From positions 1 through 8,088 of the forward strand of contig SBBV01000394.1 of the NCBI GenBank assembly GCA_005240015.1: DNA of 8,088 bases. The letters run 5' to 3'. The translations under genes were made by a program, and so were the position numbers. The stretch comes from Candidatus Odyssella thessalonicensis. GTDB lineage: Bacteria; Pseudomonadota; Alphaproteobacteria; Bin65. This document shows, in pieces, positions 1-7,476 of this stretch (positions are counted from its first letter, which is position 1; every line of letters begins with the position of its first letter). Under the pieces are notes generated by a model. It had not been told where the DNA came from and did no database searches. It was given only the letters and a program-made list of their open reading frames with translations.

Positions 1-108
1 GAGGTGGAGCTGATCCAGCCGATCGCGATGGACGAGGGCCTGCGCTTCGCCATCCGCGAGGGCGGCAAGACCGTCGGCGCCGGCGTCGTCTCCAAGATCA
101 TAAAATAG
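1..108 (+). CDS. tuf: Elongation factor Tu, C-terminal end (partial)
   Basis: EF-Tu is the cytoplasmic GTPase that carries aminoacyl-tRNA to the ribosomal A site. Only the last 35 codons are present, reading in frame from base 1 to the TAG at 106-108; the start lies outside the window. The visible piece belongs to the C-terminal beta-barrel (domain 3) and contains the highly conserved family ending [18 protein letters not shown], followed by SKIIK. The GTP-binding domain is not in view. Its position directly before rpsJ marks the end of the str operon (rpsL-rpsG-fusA-tuf), as is common in alphaproteobacteria. Many proteobacteria carry two tuf copies; by position this would be the str-linked one. 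A hairpin lies in the spacer after its stop codon. Confidence 0.96.
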   Translation, partial: EVELIQPIAMDEGLRFAIREGGKTVGAGVVSKIIK

Positions 109-120
109 CGGAAGGCCTCA

Positions 121-157
121 AAATGCCGCCGGGCGGCGCAAACGAACGGCGGCATTT
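121..157 (+). promoter_or_regulatory. Hairpin in the tuf-rpsJ spacer, possible weak terminator or attenuator
   Basis: Bases 121-131 and 147-157 are perfect inverted repeats of 11 bp (AAATGCCGCCG / CGGCGGCATTT) around a 15-nt loop. The stem has GC pairs at the top and AT pairs at its base, the shape of an intrinsic terminator. However, only three T residues end the stem, and CGATTGGG follows rather than a T run, so termination would probably be partial. A smaller competing hairpin, 125-129 with 133-137 around a 3-nt loop, shares the left arm. The structure sits 12 bases after the tuf stop and 15 bases before the rpsJ start. The repeat is seen directly; a role in setting tuf versus ribosomal protein output is inference. 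Confidence 0.6.
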
Positions 158-172
158 CGATTGGGTGCGTGA

Positions 173-498
<326 letters not shown>

Positions 499-499
<1 letters not shown>

Positions 500-1212
500 T
501 GCGCACCGGAGTCATCGCCAGGAAGATCGGGATGACGCGGATGTTCGCCGAGGGCGGACGCCACGTGCCGGTCACCGTGCTCGCGCTCGAGAACCTGCAG
601 GTCACCGGCGTGCGCACCAAGGACAAGGACGGCTACACCGCGGTCCAGCTCGGCATCGGCAAGGCCAAGGCCAAGAACGTGGCCAAGCCCACGCGCGAGT
701 ATTTCGCCAAGGCCAAGGTCGAGCTCAAGGCCGAGCTCATGGAGTTCCGCGTCGACGACAAGTCGCTGCTCGAAGTGGGCGCCGAGATCGGCGCCAGCCA
801 CTTCGTCGTCGGCCAATATGTCGACGTGCGCGGCTGCACGGTCGGGCGCGGCTTCGCCGGCGCCATGAAGCGGCACAATTTCGCCGGCCTGCGCGCCTCG
901 CACGGCGTCTCGGTCTCGCACCGCTCGCACGGCGCCACCGGCGGCCGCCAGGACCCGGGGCGCGTGTTCAAAGGCAAGCGCATGGCCGGCCACATGGGGC
1001 AGCGCTGGCGCACGCAGCAGAACCTCGTCGTGATGGCGACCGATCCGGCCAAGGGCCTGGTCCTGGTCAAGGGCTCGGTGCCGGGCGCCGAGGGCAGCTA
1101 CGTCACCATCGCCGACGCCGCCAAGGTCCCGGCGCACAAGGATGCGCCCAAGCCCGCCGGCCTGCGTGGCAAGGGCGAGGCACCCAAGGAAGGCGGGGAG
1201 GCCAAGTCGTAA
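499..1212 (+). CDS. rplC: 50S ribosomal protein L3
   Basis: L3 is an early-assembly 23S rRNA-binding protein with a beta-barrel on the 50S surface and a long loop reaching towards the peptidyl transferase centre. The 237-residue product begins [16 protein letters not shown], matching the family start. The central loop is clear: [13 protein letters not shown] (about residues 117-128), [20 protein letters not shown] (140-159) and RMAGHMG. Gln151 aligns with E. coli Gln150, the residue methylated by PrmB, so the target is retained; the enzyme is not in this window. E. coli L3 has 209 residues; the surplus is mainly a charged Ala/Lys/Gly-rich C-terminal tail from about residue 209, a feature seen in alphaproteobacteria. 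An ATG start overlaps the rpsJ stop by one base, and the TAA stop overlaps the rplD start by one base. Confidence 0.98.
1197..1201 (+). promoter_or_regulatory. Shine-Dalgarno of rplD inside rplC
   Basis: GGAGG, in the Gly-Glu-rich end of L3, lies 10 nt before the ATG at 1212. It supports the TAATG overlap as the true rplD start. Confidence 0.8.
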
Positions 1213-1895
1213 TGGGCATCAAGGCCAAGATCGTCGATCTCGACAACAAGCCCGCCGGCGAGATCGAGCTGGACGAGGCGGTGTTCGGCCTGCCCGCGCG
1301 GCCCGACATCGTCGCGCGCGTCGTCAACTGGCAGCTCGCCAAGCGCCGCGCCGGCACCGCCAGCACCAAGGGTATCAGCGAGATCCAGGGCACGACCAAG
1401 AAGCCGTGGCGCCAGAAGGGCACCGGCTCGGCGCGCCAGGGTTCGCTGCGCTCGCCGCAGTTCCGCGGCGGCGGCATCATCTTCGGGCCGAAGCCGCGCG
1501 ACTTCTCGTTCAAGCTGCCGAAGAAGGTGCGCAGCCTGGGCTTGAAGACGGCGCTCTCGGCCAAGCAGGCCGAAGGCAAGCTCATCGTCGTCAAGGACGG
1601 CGCGCTCGCCGCGGCCAAGACCGCCGAGCTCAAGAAGAAGCTCGCCGGCCTCGGCGCCGCGAATGCGCTCATCGTCGGCGGCGCCGCCATCGACGGCGGC
1701 TTCGCCAAGGCGGCGCGCAACATTCCGAACCTGATCGTCCTGCCGGCGCAGGGCGCCAATGTCTACGACATCATCCGCCGCGACACGCTGGTGCTGACCG
1801 AGGAGGCGGTGAAGACGCTCGCCGCGCGGCTCGGCAAGACCAAGCACAAGGGTCTCACGCTCGAGGCCGCGCGGGCCGAGGAGGCGCGGGCATGA
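1212..1895 (+). CDS. rplD: 50S ribosomal protein L4
   Basis: L4 binds 23S rRNA early in assembly, and its extended loop forms the exit-tunnel constriction with L22. The 227-residue product shows that loop at about residues 48-107, with the signature [15 protein letters not shown] followed by [17 protein letters not shown]. Lys69 corresponds to E. coli Lys63, where a change to Glu gives erythromycin resistance; the wild-type Lys is present. A Rossmann-like domain follows, including [13 protein letters not shown] and [11 protein letters not shown]. About 20 residues ([20 protein letters not shown]) extend beyond the 201-residue E. coli form. In gammaproteobacteria L4 represses its own operon through the S10 leader; the 64-base spacer before rpsJ is too short to show a comparable leader. 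The gene overlaps rplW by four bases (ATGA). Confidence 0.98.
   Translation: MGIKAKIVDLDNKPAGEIELDEAVFGLPARPDIVARVVNWQLAKRRAGTASTKGISEIQGTTKKPWRQKGTGSARQGSLRSPQFRGGGIIFGPKPRDFSFKLPKKVRSLGLKTALSAKQAEGKLIVVKDGALAAAKTAELKKKLAGLGAANALIVGGAAIDGGFAKAARNIPNLIVLPAQGANVYDIIRRDTLVLTEEAVKTLAARLGKTKHKGLTLEAARAEEARA
1880..1884 (+). promoter_or_regulatory. Shine-Dalgarno of rplW inside rplD
   Basis: GGAGG, within GAGGAGG, lies 7 nt before the ATG at 1892. It supports the upstream start of rplW over the internal ATG at 1967, whose AAGGA is only 4 nt away. Confidence 0.8.
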
Positions 1896-2245
1896 ACGCC
1901 AAGAAGACCAAAGAGCCGAGGGCTGCCGAGAAGACGGCGCCGAAGCGGGCTCTCAGCAAGGAAGAGATGTACCGCATCATCCGCGCGCCGGTGATCACCG
2001 AGAAGGCGACGCGCGGCTCCGAGCACAACCAGGTCACCTTCGAGGTGGCGCTCGATGCCTCGAAGCCCGAGATCCGGGCCGCGGTCGAGGGCCTCTTCGG
2101 CGTCAAGGTGAAGGCGGTCAACACGCTGCGCACCGAGGGCAAGAAGAAGTTCTTCCGCGGCACGCGCGGCCAGCGCTCGGACCAGAAGAAGGCGATCATC
2201 ACGCTCGAGGCCGGCCAGACCATCGACGTGACGACGGGAGTCTGA
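1892..2245 (+). CDS. rplW: 50S ribosomal protein L23
   Basis: L23 lines the mouth of the exit tunnel and is the main docking site for trigger factor and the signal recognition particle. The 117-residue product has the family core from about residue 26: [12 protein letters not shown], then [11 protein letters not shown], and the basic loop [19 protein letters not shown]. Glu37 aligns with E. coli Glu18, which is central to trigger factor binding. The first 25 residues are a Lys/Ala/Glu-rich extension absent from most L23 proteins of about 100 residues. I chose 1892 because it forms a four-base ATGA overlap with rplD and has a GGAGG at ideal spacing; Met26 at 1967 would give a standard-length protein and remains possible. 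rplB follows after four bases. Confidence 0.95.
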   Translation: MNAKKTKEPRAAEKTAPKRALSKEEMYRIIRAPVITEKATRGSEHNQVTFEVALDASKPEIRAAVEGLFGVKVKAVNTLRTEGKKKFFRGTRGQRSDQKKAIITLEAGQTIDVTTGV

Positions 2246-2249
2246 CGAT

Positions 2250-3065
2250 ATGGGACTTAGACAGCTCAAGCCCGTCACGGCCGGCACGCGCGGCGTGATC
2301 CTCATCGACCGCGGTGAGCTCTACAAGGGCAAGCCGGTGAAGTTCCTGACCGAGGGCATCCACTCGGGCGGCGGGCGCAACAATCATGGCCACATCACCT
2401 CGCGCCACCGCGGCGGCGGCCACAAGCAGCGCTACCGCATCGTCGACTTCAAGCGCAGGAAGGTCGGCACCGCGACGGTCGAGCGGCTCGAATACGATCC
2501 CAACCGCTCGGCGTTCATCGCGCTCGTCAAGTACCAGGACGGCACGCTCTCCTACATCCTGGCGCCGCAGCGCCTCCAGGCGGGCGACACGATCGAGTCG
2601 GGCGAGAAGGCCGACATCAAGCCGGGCAACGCGCTGCCGCTCTCGAGCATCCCGGTCGGCACGATCGTGCACAACATCGAGCTCAAGATGGGCGCGGGCG
2701 GCCAGCTCGCGCGCTCGGCCGGCACCTACGCGCAGATCATCGGCCGCGACCAGGGCATGGCGCAGCTCCGCCTCATGTCGGGCGAGATGCGCGTCGTGCG
2801 CGCGGATTGCTGGGCGACGATCGGCGCGGTGTCGAACGCGGATCACCAGAATCGCCAGATCGGCAAGGCCGGGCGCAACCGGTGGCGCGGCATCCGTCCG
2901 CAGACGCGCGGCGAGGCCATGAACCCGGTCGATCACCCGCATGGCGGCCGCACCCGCGGCAACCGCCACCCGACGACGCCGTGGGGCAAGCCGACCAAGG
3001 GCTACAAGACGCGGCACAACAAGCGGACGGACCGGTTCATCATCCGCCGCCGCAAAGCGAAGTAA
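2250..3065 (+). CDS. rplB: 50S ribosomal protein L2
   Basis: L2 is one of the most conserved large-subunit proteins; it is needed for subunit association and for peptidyl transferase activity. The 271-residue product contains [20 protein letters not shown] (about residues 40-59), [10 protein letters not shown], the SH3-like core with [14 protein letters not shown], and [14 protein letters not shown]. His229 in [10 protein letters not shown] falls at the same number as the functionally important E. coli His229. The loop after it is unusual: most bacteria have HPHGGGEG and more, while here GG is followed at once by [13 protein letters not shown], two residues shorter than E. coli. The basic tail FIIRRRKAK closes the protein. 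GGGAG at 2236-2240, inside rplW, lies 9 nt before the start. rpsS follows after 12 bases. Confidence 0.98.
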   Translation: MGLRQLKPVTAGTRGVILIDRGELYKGKPVKFLTEGIHSGGGRNNHGHITSRHRGGGHKQRYRIVDFKRRKVGTATVERLEYDPNRSAFIALVKYQDGTLSYILAPQRLQAGDTIESGEKADIKPGNALPLSSIPVGTIVHNIELKMGAGGQLARSAGTYAQIIGRDQGMAQLRLMSGEMRVVRADCWATIGAVSNADHQNRQIGKAGRNRWRGIRPQTRGEAMNPVDHPHGGRTRGNRHPTTPWGKPTKGYKTRHNKRTDRFIIRRRKAK

Positions 3066-3077
3066 GAGGTAAGAGCG

Positions 3078-3365
3078 ATGGCTCGCTCGGTTTGGAAAGG
3101 CCCGTTCGTCGACGGCTATCTCTTGAAGAAGGCCGAACGCGCGCGCGGATCGGGGCGCAACGAAGTGATCAAGATGTGGTCGCGGCGCTCGACGATCCTG
3201 CCGCAGTTCGTCGGCCTCACCTTCGGCGTGCACAACGGGCACAAGTTCATCCCCGTCCTCGTCACCGAGAACATGGTGGGGCACAAGTTCGGCGAGTTCG
3301 CGCCGACGCGCACCTTCCACGGCCACTCGGGCGACAAGAAAGCCGTGAAGGCGAAGGTGGAATAG
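3078..3365 (+). CDS. rpsS: 30S ribosomal protein S19
   Basis: S19 binds 16S rRNA in the head of the 30S subunit, next to S13, near the A-site finger and bridge B1. The 95-residue product is the standard length. It begins [18 protein letters not shown] and has [16 protein letters not shown] and the family signature [20 protein letters not shown] (about residues 52-71), then [12 protein letters not shown] and a Lys-rich end. The sequence TAAGAGGT at 3063-3070 combines the rplB stop with the SD, leaving 7 nt to the ATG. rplV follows after two bases. Confidence 0.98.
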   Translation: MARSVWKGPFVDGYLLKKAERARGSGRNEVIKMWSRRSTILPQFVGLTFGVHNGHKFIPVLVTENMVGHKFGEFAPTRTFHGHSGDKKAVKAKVE

Positions 3366-3367
3366 CG

Positions 3368-3778
3368 ATGGGCAAGCCGAAGGCAAAGCGGCGGCTGGCC
3401 GACAACGAGGCGATGGCCAAGGGCCACAACCTCCGCATCAGCTGGCAGAAGCTCAATCTCGTGGCGCAGCTGATCCGCGGCAAGAAGGCGGATCAGGCCG
3501 TGCACCTGTTGCAGTTCTCGACCAAGCGCATCGCGCGCGACGTCAAGAAGGTGCTCGAATCGGCCATCGCCAACGCCGAGAACAATCACGGCCTCGACGT
3601 CGACAAGCTCTACGTCAAGGAGGCGCATGTCGGCCCCGGGCTGATCATGAAGCGCTTCGTCGCCAAGTCGAAGGGCCGCGCCGGCCGCATCATCAAGCCG
3701 TTCGCCAACATCACCGTCGTCGTCCACGAGCCGCCCGAGCCGGCGGCCGCGCCGGCGGAAGCCAAGGAGGCCGCCTAG
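3368..3778 (+). CDS. rplV: 50S ribosomal protein L22
   Basis: L22 contacts all domains of 23S rRNA, and its beta-hairpin narrows the exit tunnel opposite L4. The 136-residue product has the helical body [20 protein letters not shown] (22-41) and the hairpin [16 protein letters not shown] (93-108). Met94-Lys95-Arg96 matches E. coli Met82-Lys83-Arg84, the triplet deleted in a classic erythromycin-resistant mutant, so the gene is wild type there. PFANITVVV closes the fold at about residue 119. An Ala/Pro/Glu-rich tail of some 17 residues follows, beyond the 110-residue E. coli form. Part of that tail is encoded by the AAGGAGG serving as the rpsC SD. The gene's own SD-like GGTGG (3356-3360) lies 7 nt before the ATG, inside rpsS. 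Confidence 0.97.
   Translation: MGKPKAKRRLADNEAMAKGHNLRISWQKLNLVAQLIRGKKADQAVHLLQFSTKRIARDVKKVLESAIANAENNHGLDVDKLYVKEAHVGPGLIMKRFVAKSKGRAGRIIKPFANITVVVHEPPEPAAAPAEAKEAA
3764..3770 (+). promoter_or_regulatory. Shine-Dalgarno of rpsC inside rplV
   Basis: AAGGAGG, a near-perfect match to the anti-SD of 16S rRNA, lies 9 nt before the ATG at 3780. It is one of the strongest ribosome-binding sites in the window and is encoded within the Ala/Glu-rich tail of L22. Confidence 0.85.
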
Positions 3779-3779
3779 C

Positions 3780-4505
<726 letters not shown>

Positions 4506-4511
4506 CCGGCG

Positions 4512-4931
4512 ATGCTTGCCCCCAAGCGAACCAAGTTCCGCAAGGCGTTCAAGGGCCGCATTCACGGCCACGCCAAGGGCGGGACCGATCTCAATTTCGG
4601 CGCCTTCGGCATGAAGGCGGTCGAGCCCGCGCGCCTCACCGCGCGGCAGATCGAATCCGCGCGCCGCACGATCACGCGCCACATGAAGCGCGCCGGGCGG
4701 CTCTGGATCCGCATCTTCCCCGACGTGCCGGTGTCGAAGAAGCCGGCCGAGGTGCGCATGGGCAGCGGCAAGGGCGCCCCCGAGTGGTGGGCCTGCCGCA
4801 TCAAGCCCGGCCGCATCCTGTTCGAGCTCGACGGCGTATCGGCCGCGCTCGCCAAGGAGGCGTTCGAGCTCGCGGGCCGCAAGCTGCCGATCAAGACGCG
4901 CTTCGTCGTGCGCTTGGGCGAGGAGGTCTGA
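4512..4931 (+). CDS. rplP: 50S ribosomal protein L16
   Basis: L16 organises the A-site region of the 50S subunit and joins late in assembly. The 139-residue product begins [20 protein letters not shown] and carries [29 protein letters not shown], the glycine-rich loop [12 protein letters not shown] (77-88) and KLPIKTRFV. Arg82 aligns with E. coli Arg81, which the oxygenase YcfD hydroxylates in that species; whether this organism has such an enzyme is not visible here. The extra residue relative to E. coli before that point is the second Gly of AKGGTD. The SD is mediocre: GGAGAGAG at 4495-4502, partly in the end of rpsC. rpmC follows after four bases. Confidence 0.98.
   Translation: MLAPKRTKFRKAFKGRIHGHAKGGTDLNFGAFGMKAVEPARLTARQIESARRTITRHMKRAGRLWIRIFPDVPVSKKPAEVRMGSGKGAPEWWACRIKPGRILFELDGVSAALAKEAFELAGRKLPIKTRFVVRLGEEV
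4921..4927 (+). promoter_or_regulatory. Shine-Dalgarno of rpmC at the end of rplP
   Basis: AGGAGGT is a perfect anti-SD match 8 nt before the ATG at 4936. It is encoded in the last codons of L16 (Glu-Glu-Val), just before the TGA. Confidence 0.85.
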
Positions 4932-4935
4932 TCCC

Positions 4936-5154
4936 ATGGACGCATCCGATCTCCGCGCCAAGACCGAGAGCCAGCTCGTCGAGCAGCTGGCCCAGCTCGA
5001 GAAGGAGCGCTTCAACCTGCGCTTCCAGGCGGCCAGCGGCCAGCTCGAGAACACGGCGCGCGTGCGCCTGGTGCGGCGCGACATCGCGCGGGTGAAGACG
5101 ATCCTGCGCGAGAAGGCGCCGAAGAAACCCGCAACCAAGAAGAAGTCGGCCTAG
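4936..5154 (+). CDS. rpmC: 50S ribosomal protein L29
   Basis: L29 is a small helical protein beside L23 at the exit-tunnel mouth, where it adds to the trigger factor and SRP docking surface. The 72-residue product is predicted to be two antiparallel helices, as in the family: [20 protein letters not shown] (5-24), then [20 protein letters not shown] (28-47) with the signature [20 protein letters not shown] Lys/Pro/Ala-rich tail follows from about residue 59, slightly longer than the 63-residue E. coli protein. The TAG stop forms the first bases of the SD for rpsQ. Confidence 0.97.
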   Translation: MDASDLRAKTESQLVEQLAQLEKERFNLRFQAASGQLENTARVRLVRRDIARVKTILREKAPKKPATKKKSA

Positions 5155-5157
5155 GAG
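5152..5157 (+). promoter_or_regulatory. Stop codon and Shine-Dalgarno combined, decides the rpsQ start
   Basis: TAGGAG contains both the rpmC stop (TAG, 5152-5154) and a GGAG ribosome-binding core. It lies only 3 nt before the ATG at 5161 but 6 nt before the ATG at 5164, so the second ATG is the better-placed start. Confidence 0.75.
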
Positions 5158-5163
5158 CGAATG

Positions 5164-5424
5164 ATGCCGAGGCGAGTGCTGCAAGGGGTGGTGGTGAGCG
5201 ACAAGATGGACAAGACCGTCGTGGTCTTGGTCGAGCGTCGCGTCATGCACCCGGTCTACAAGAAGTTCATCAAGCGCTCGAGCAAGTTCGCGGCGCATGA
5301 CGAGCACAACAAGTACAAGGTCGGCGACCGGGTGTGGATCCAGGAGTGTCGCCCGATCAGCAAGCGCAAGAGCTGGACGATCGTCGAGATCGAAGGCGCG
5401 CCGCCGGCGCAGCCGACGGCCTGA
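5164..5424 (+). CDS. rpsQ: 30S ribosomal protein S17
   Basis: S17 is a primary 16S rRNA-binding protein with an OB fold in the 30S body. From 5164 the product is 86 residues: [20 protein letters not shown], then [18 protein letters not shown], and the family signature [18 protein letters not shown], ending with TIVEIE and a short Pro/Ala tail. Two ATGs stand in tandem (5161 and 5164). I prefer the second because the SD spacing is 6 nt rather than 3 nt, and MPRRVLQG matches the usual family start; the first would add one Met. In E. coli this gene ends the S10 operon, but here rplN begins 26 bases on with no terminator between. Confidence 0.96.
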   Translation: MPRRVLQGVVVSDKMDKTVVVLVERRVMHPVYKKFIKRSSKFAAHDEHNKYKVGDRVWIQECRPISKRKSWTIVEIEGAPPAQPTA

Positions 5425-5450
5425 ACGGCGGGCATCGAGGAGCAAGCGTC

Positions 5451-5819
5451 ATGATCCAACAAGAGACGCATCTCGAGGTCGCCGACAATTCGGGCGCCCG
5501 CAAGGTGATGTGCATCAAGGTGCTGGGCGGCTCGAAGCGCCGCGTGGCCGGGGTGGGCGACGTGATCGTGGTCTCGGTCAAGGACGCGATCCCGCGCGGG
5601 CGCGTGAAGAAGGGCGAGATCCACAAGGCGGTGATCGTGCGCACCGCGGCGCCGATCCGCCGCGACGACGGCTCGATCATCCGCTTCGACCGCAACGCGG
5701 CGGTGCTGATCGACAAGCAGAACGAGCCGATCGGCACGCGCATTTTCGGGCCGGTGACGCGCGAGCTGCGCGCCCGGCAATTCATGAAGATCATCTCGCT
5801 CGCACCCGAGGTGCTCTAG
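5451..5819 (+). CDS. rplN: 50S ribosomal protein L14
   Basis: L14 forms inter-subunit bridges with 16S rRNA and is the docking point for the silencing factor RsfS in bacteria that have it. The 122-residue product is the standard length. It opens [20 protein letters not shown] and holds [20 protein letters not shown] (24-43), then the region around [37 protein letters not shown] and a short end. GAGGAG at 5437-5442 lies 8 nt before the ATG. As first gene of the spc block it would have its own promoter in E. coli, but the 26-base gap leaves almost no room for one. Confidence 0.98.
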   Translation: MIQQETHLEVADNSGARKVMCIKVLGGSKRRVAGVGDVIVVSVKDAIPRGRVKKGEIHKAVIVRTAAPIRRDDGSIIRFDRNAAVLIDKQNEPIGTRIFGPVTRELRARQFMKIISLAPEVL

Positions 5820-5830
5820 AGGATACGGCG

Positions 5831-6166
5831 ATGGCGGTGAAACTCAGATTGAAGAAGGGCGATCAGGTGATCGTCACCACGGGCCGCCACCGCGGCAAGC
5901 GGGGCGAGATCCTCGAGGTCATCAAGGGCGACCGCCCGGGCGATCACCGCGTGATCGTGGGCGGCGTCAACAGGGTGAAGCGCCACACGCGCCCCACGCC
6001 CAAGACCCCGGGCGGCATCATCGAGAAGGAGGCGCCGATCCACATCTCCAACGTGGCGATGGTGGATCCCAAGGAGAACAAGGCGAGCCGCGTCGGCTAC
6101 ACGTTCTTGGAGGATGGCAGCAAGGTTCGCTACGCCCGCCGCTCGGGCGAGATCATCGATCGATAG
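5831..6166 (+). CDS. rplX: 50S ribosomal protein L24
   Basis: L24 is an assembly-initiator protein that binds the 5' part of 23S rRNA and later sits near the exit tunnel. The 111-residue product carries the KOW motif near its N-terminus: [20 protein letters not shown] (7-26). [20 protein letters not shown] follows, then [14 protein letters not shown], all classic for the family. Length is close to the E. coli 104. GAGGA at 5819-5823, overlapping the last base of the rplN stop, lies 7 nt before the ATG. The TAG stop at 6164-6166 merges with the rplE SD. Confidence 0.98.
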   Translation: MAVKLRLKKGDQVIVTTGRHRGKRGEILEVIKGDRPGDHRVIVGGVNRVKRHTRPTPKTPGGIIEKEAPIHISNVAMVDPKENKASRVGYTFLEDGSKVRYARRSGEIIDR

Positions 6167-6169
6167 GAG
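6164..6169 (+). promoter_or_regulatory. Stop codon and Shine-Dalgarno combined, rplX/rplE
   Basis: TAGGAG holds the rplX stop and a GGAG core 7 nt before the ATG at 6177. A second GGAG at 6171-6174 is only 2 nt from the ATG and is probably too close to act. Confidence 0.75.
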
Positions 6170-6176
6170 CGGAGCG

Positions 6177-6719
6177 ATGGCGAGGCTATACGAGCATTAC
6201 AAGAGCACCGTCCGGCCCCAGCTGCAGAAGCAGTTCGGCTACACCAACCCGCATCAGATCCCGGGGCTGGTGAAGATCGTCCTCAACATGGGCGTGGGCG
6301 AGGCGACCGCCGACAAGAAGAAGATCGACGCGGCGGCGCAGGACATGGCGCTGATCTCGGGCCAGAAGCCCTTGATCGTGCGCTCGAAGAAGGCCGAAGC
6401 GAACTTCAAGCTGCGCGCCGGCATGCCGATCGGCGTGAAGGTGACGCTGCGGAAGAAGCAGATGTACGAGTTCCTCGATCGGCTCGTGAACATCGCACTG
6501 CCGCGCGTGCGCGATTTCCGCGGGCTCAACCCCAGGAGCTTCGACGGGCGCGGCAACTACGCGATGGGCCTGAAAGAGCAGATCGTGTTCCCCGAGATCG
6601 ACTACGACAAGATCGACACCATCCGCGGCATGGACATCGTGATCGTGACCACGGCGAAGACCAAGGAGGAAGCGCTGGCGCTCCTCAAGGGCTTCGACAT
6701 GCCGTTCCAGACCAACTGA
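6177..6719 (+). CDS. rplE: 50S ribosomal protein L5
   Basis: L5 binds 5S rRNA with L18 in the central protuberance and touches the P-site tRNA and S13. The 180-residue product is the normal length. Motifs in order: [16 protein letters not shown], the family signature around [12 protein letters not shown] (32-43), [20 protein letters not shown] (61-80), [42 protein letters not shown] and an end with [20 protein letters not shown]. All positions expected for a working L5 are present. The gene starts 10 bases after the rplX stop, and rpsN follows 20 bases after its own stop. Confidence 0.98.
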   Translation: MARLYEHYKSTVRPQLQKQFGYTNPHQIPGLVKIVLNMGVGEATADKKKIDAAAQDMALISGQKPLIVRSKKAEANFKLRAGMPIGVKVTLRKKQMYEFLDRLVNIALPRVRDFRGLNPRSFDGRGNYAMGLKEQIVFPEIDYDKIDTIRGMDIVIVTTAKTKEEALALLKGFDMPFQTN

Positions 6720-6739
6720 TCGGGCGAGAAAGAGCCGCC

Positions 6740-7045
6740 ATGGCAACAAAGATTTCCGTCGAGAAGAACAGGCACCGGCGCGAGCTCGCGGCCAAGTACG
6801 CGGCCAAGCGCGCGGCCTTGAAGAAGATCATCATGGACCGCGACACGCCGGCCGAGGAGCGCTTCCGCGCGGTGGTGAAGCTCGCCGAGCTGCCGCGCAA
6901 CGGCGCCAAGATCCGCATCCGCAACCGCTGCGCCTTGACCGGCCGCGCGCGCGGCTATCACCGGAAGTTCGGGCTCTCGCGCCTGATGCTGCGCGAGCTG
7001 GCCAGCAAGGGCCAGATCCCCGGCATCACCAAGGCGAGCTGGTAG
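6740..7045 (+). CDS. rpsN: 30S ribosomal protein S14, zinc-free long form
   Basis: S14 binds 16S rRNA in the 30S head beside S3 and S10. The 101-residue product is the long type; short zinc-binding forms have about 61 residues and two CxxC pairs. Here there is a single cysteine (Cys64) in [20 protein letters not shown] (59-78), so no zinc site, as in the usual proteobacterial C-minus form. The start [16 protein letters not shown] and the end [11 protein letters not shown] both match the family. The ribosome-binding site is weak: GAGAAAGAG at 6726-6734 lacks GGAGG. Confidence 0.98.
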   Translation: MATKISVEKNRHRRELAAKYAAKRAALKKIIMDRDTPAEERFRAVVKLAELPRNGAKIRIRNRCALTGRARGYHRKFGLSRLMLRELASKGQIPGITKASW

Positions 7046-7048
7046 GAG
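7043..7048 (+). promoter_or_regulatory. Stop codon and Shine-Dalgarno combined, rpsN/rpsH
   Basis: TAGGAG carries the rpsN stop and a GGAG core 8 nt before the ATG at 7057. The in-frame ATG at 7063 would be 14 nt away, so the first ATG is preferred. Confidence 0.75.
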
Positions 7049-7056
7049 CAGACACG

Positions 7057-7455
7057 ATGACGATGAGCGATCCGCTCGCGGACATGATTGCGCGCATCCG
7101 GAACGGGCAGAAGGCGCGCAAGCCCCAGGTCGCCGTGCCGGCCGCCAAGCTGCACACGGCCGTCCTCAACGTGCTCAAGGAAGAGGGCTACATCCGCGGC
7201 TTCGCCGACAAGGAGATCCGCAAGGGCGTGCGCGAGACGGTGGTCGACCTGCGCTACCACGAGGGCCAGCCGGCGATCCGCGAGATCGAGCGCGTGTCCT
7301 CGCCCGGCCGCCGCGTCTACTCGAGCATCAAGACGCTGGCGCGGCCGCACGGCGGCCTCGGCGTCGCCATCATCTCGACGCCGCAGGGTGTCATGTCGGA
7401 TTCGGCCGCGCGCAACAAGAACGTGGGCGGCGAAGTCATCTGCCGCGTCTACTGA
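7057..7455 (+). CDS. rpsH: 30S ribosomal protein S8
   Basis: S8 is a primary 16S rRNA-binding protein that shapes the 30S platform region; in E. coli it also represses the spc operon by binding the rplE region of the mRNA. The 132-residue product begins MTMSDPLADMIARIRNGQKA and ends with the RNA-binding domain: RPHGGLGVAIISTPQGVMSD (96-115), then VGGEVICRVY, which is the family signature. The two-residue shorter start at 7063 is possible but has poorer SD spacing. I could not establish by eye whether an S8-binding fold exists near the rplX-rplE junction here. Confidence 0.98.
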   Translation: MTMSDPLADMIARIRNGQKARKPQVAVPAAKLHTAVLNVLKEEGYIRGFADKEIRKGVRETVVDLRYHEGQPAIREIERVSSPGRRVYSSIKTLARPHGGLGVAIISTPQGVMSDSAARNKNVGGEVICRVY

Positions 7456-7476
7456 CGAAGGAAACGGAAAACACCC

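Noticed and set aside
109..172. A promoter for the S10 operon in the spacer
   Set aside because: I see no acceptable -35/-10 pair; the space is mostly taken up by the hairpin. A promoter inside tuf or further upstream cannot be excluded.
2386..2922. Plus-strand Ser/Arg/Ala-rich frame inside rplB
   Set aside because: It is an out-of-frame reading of GC-rich rplB codons. The repetitive Ser-Arg composition follows from base composition, and rplB explains the whole stretch.
2199..3386. Minus-strand open frame of 395 codons across rplB and rpsS
   Set aside because: It is a low-complexity Ala/Arg/Leu/Val-rich product of the opposite strand of two conserved genes, with no recognisable domain.
5161..5163. 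First of two tandem ATGs as the rpsQ start
   Set aside because: It is only 3 nt from the GGAG core, while the second ATG has 6 nt spacing and gives the usual MPRRVLQG start. The difference is a single Met.
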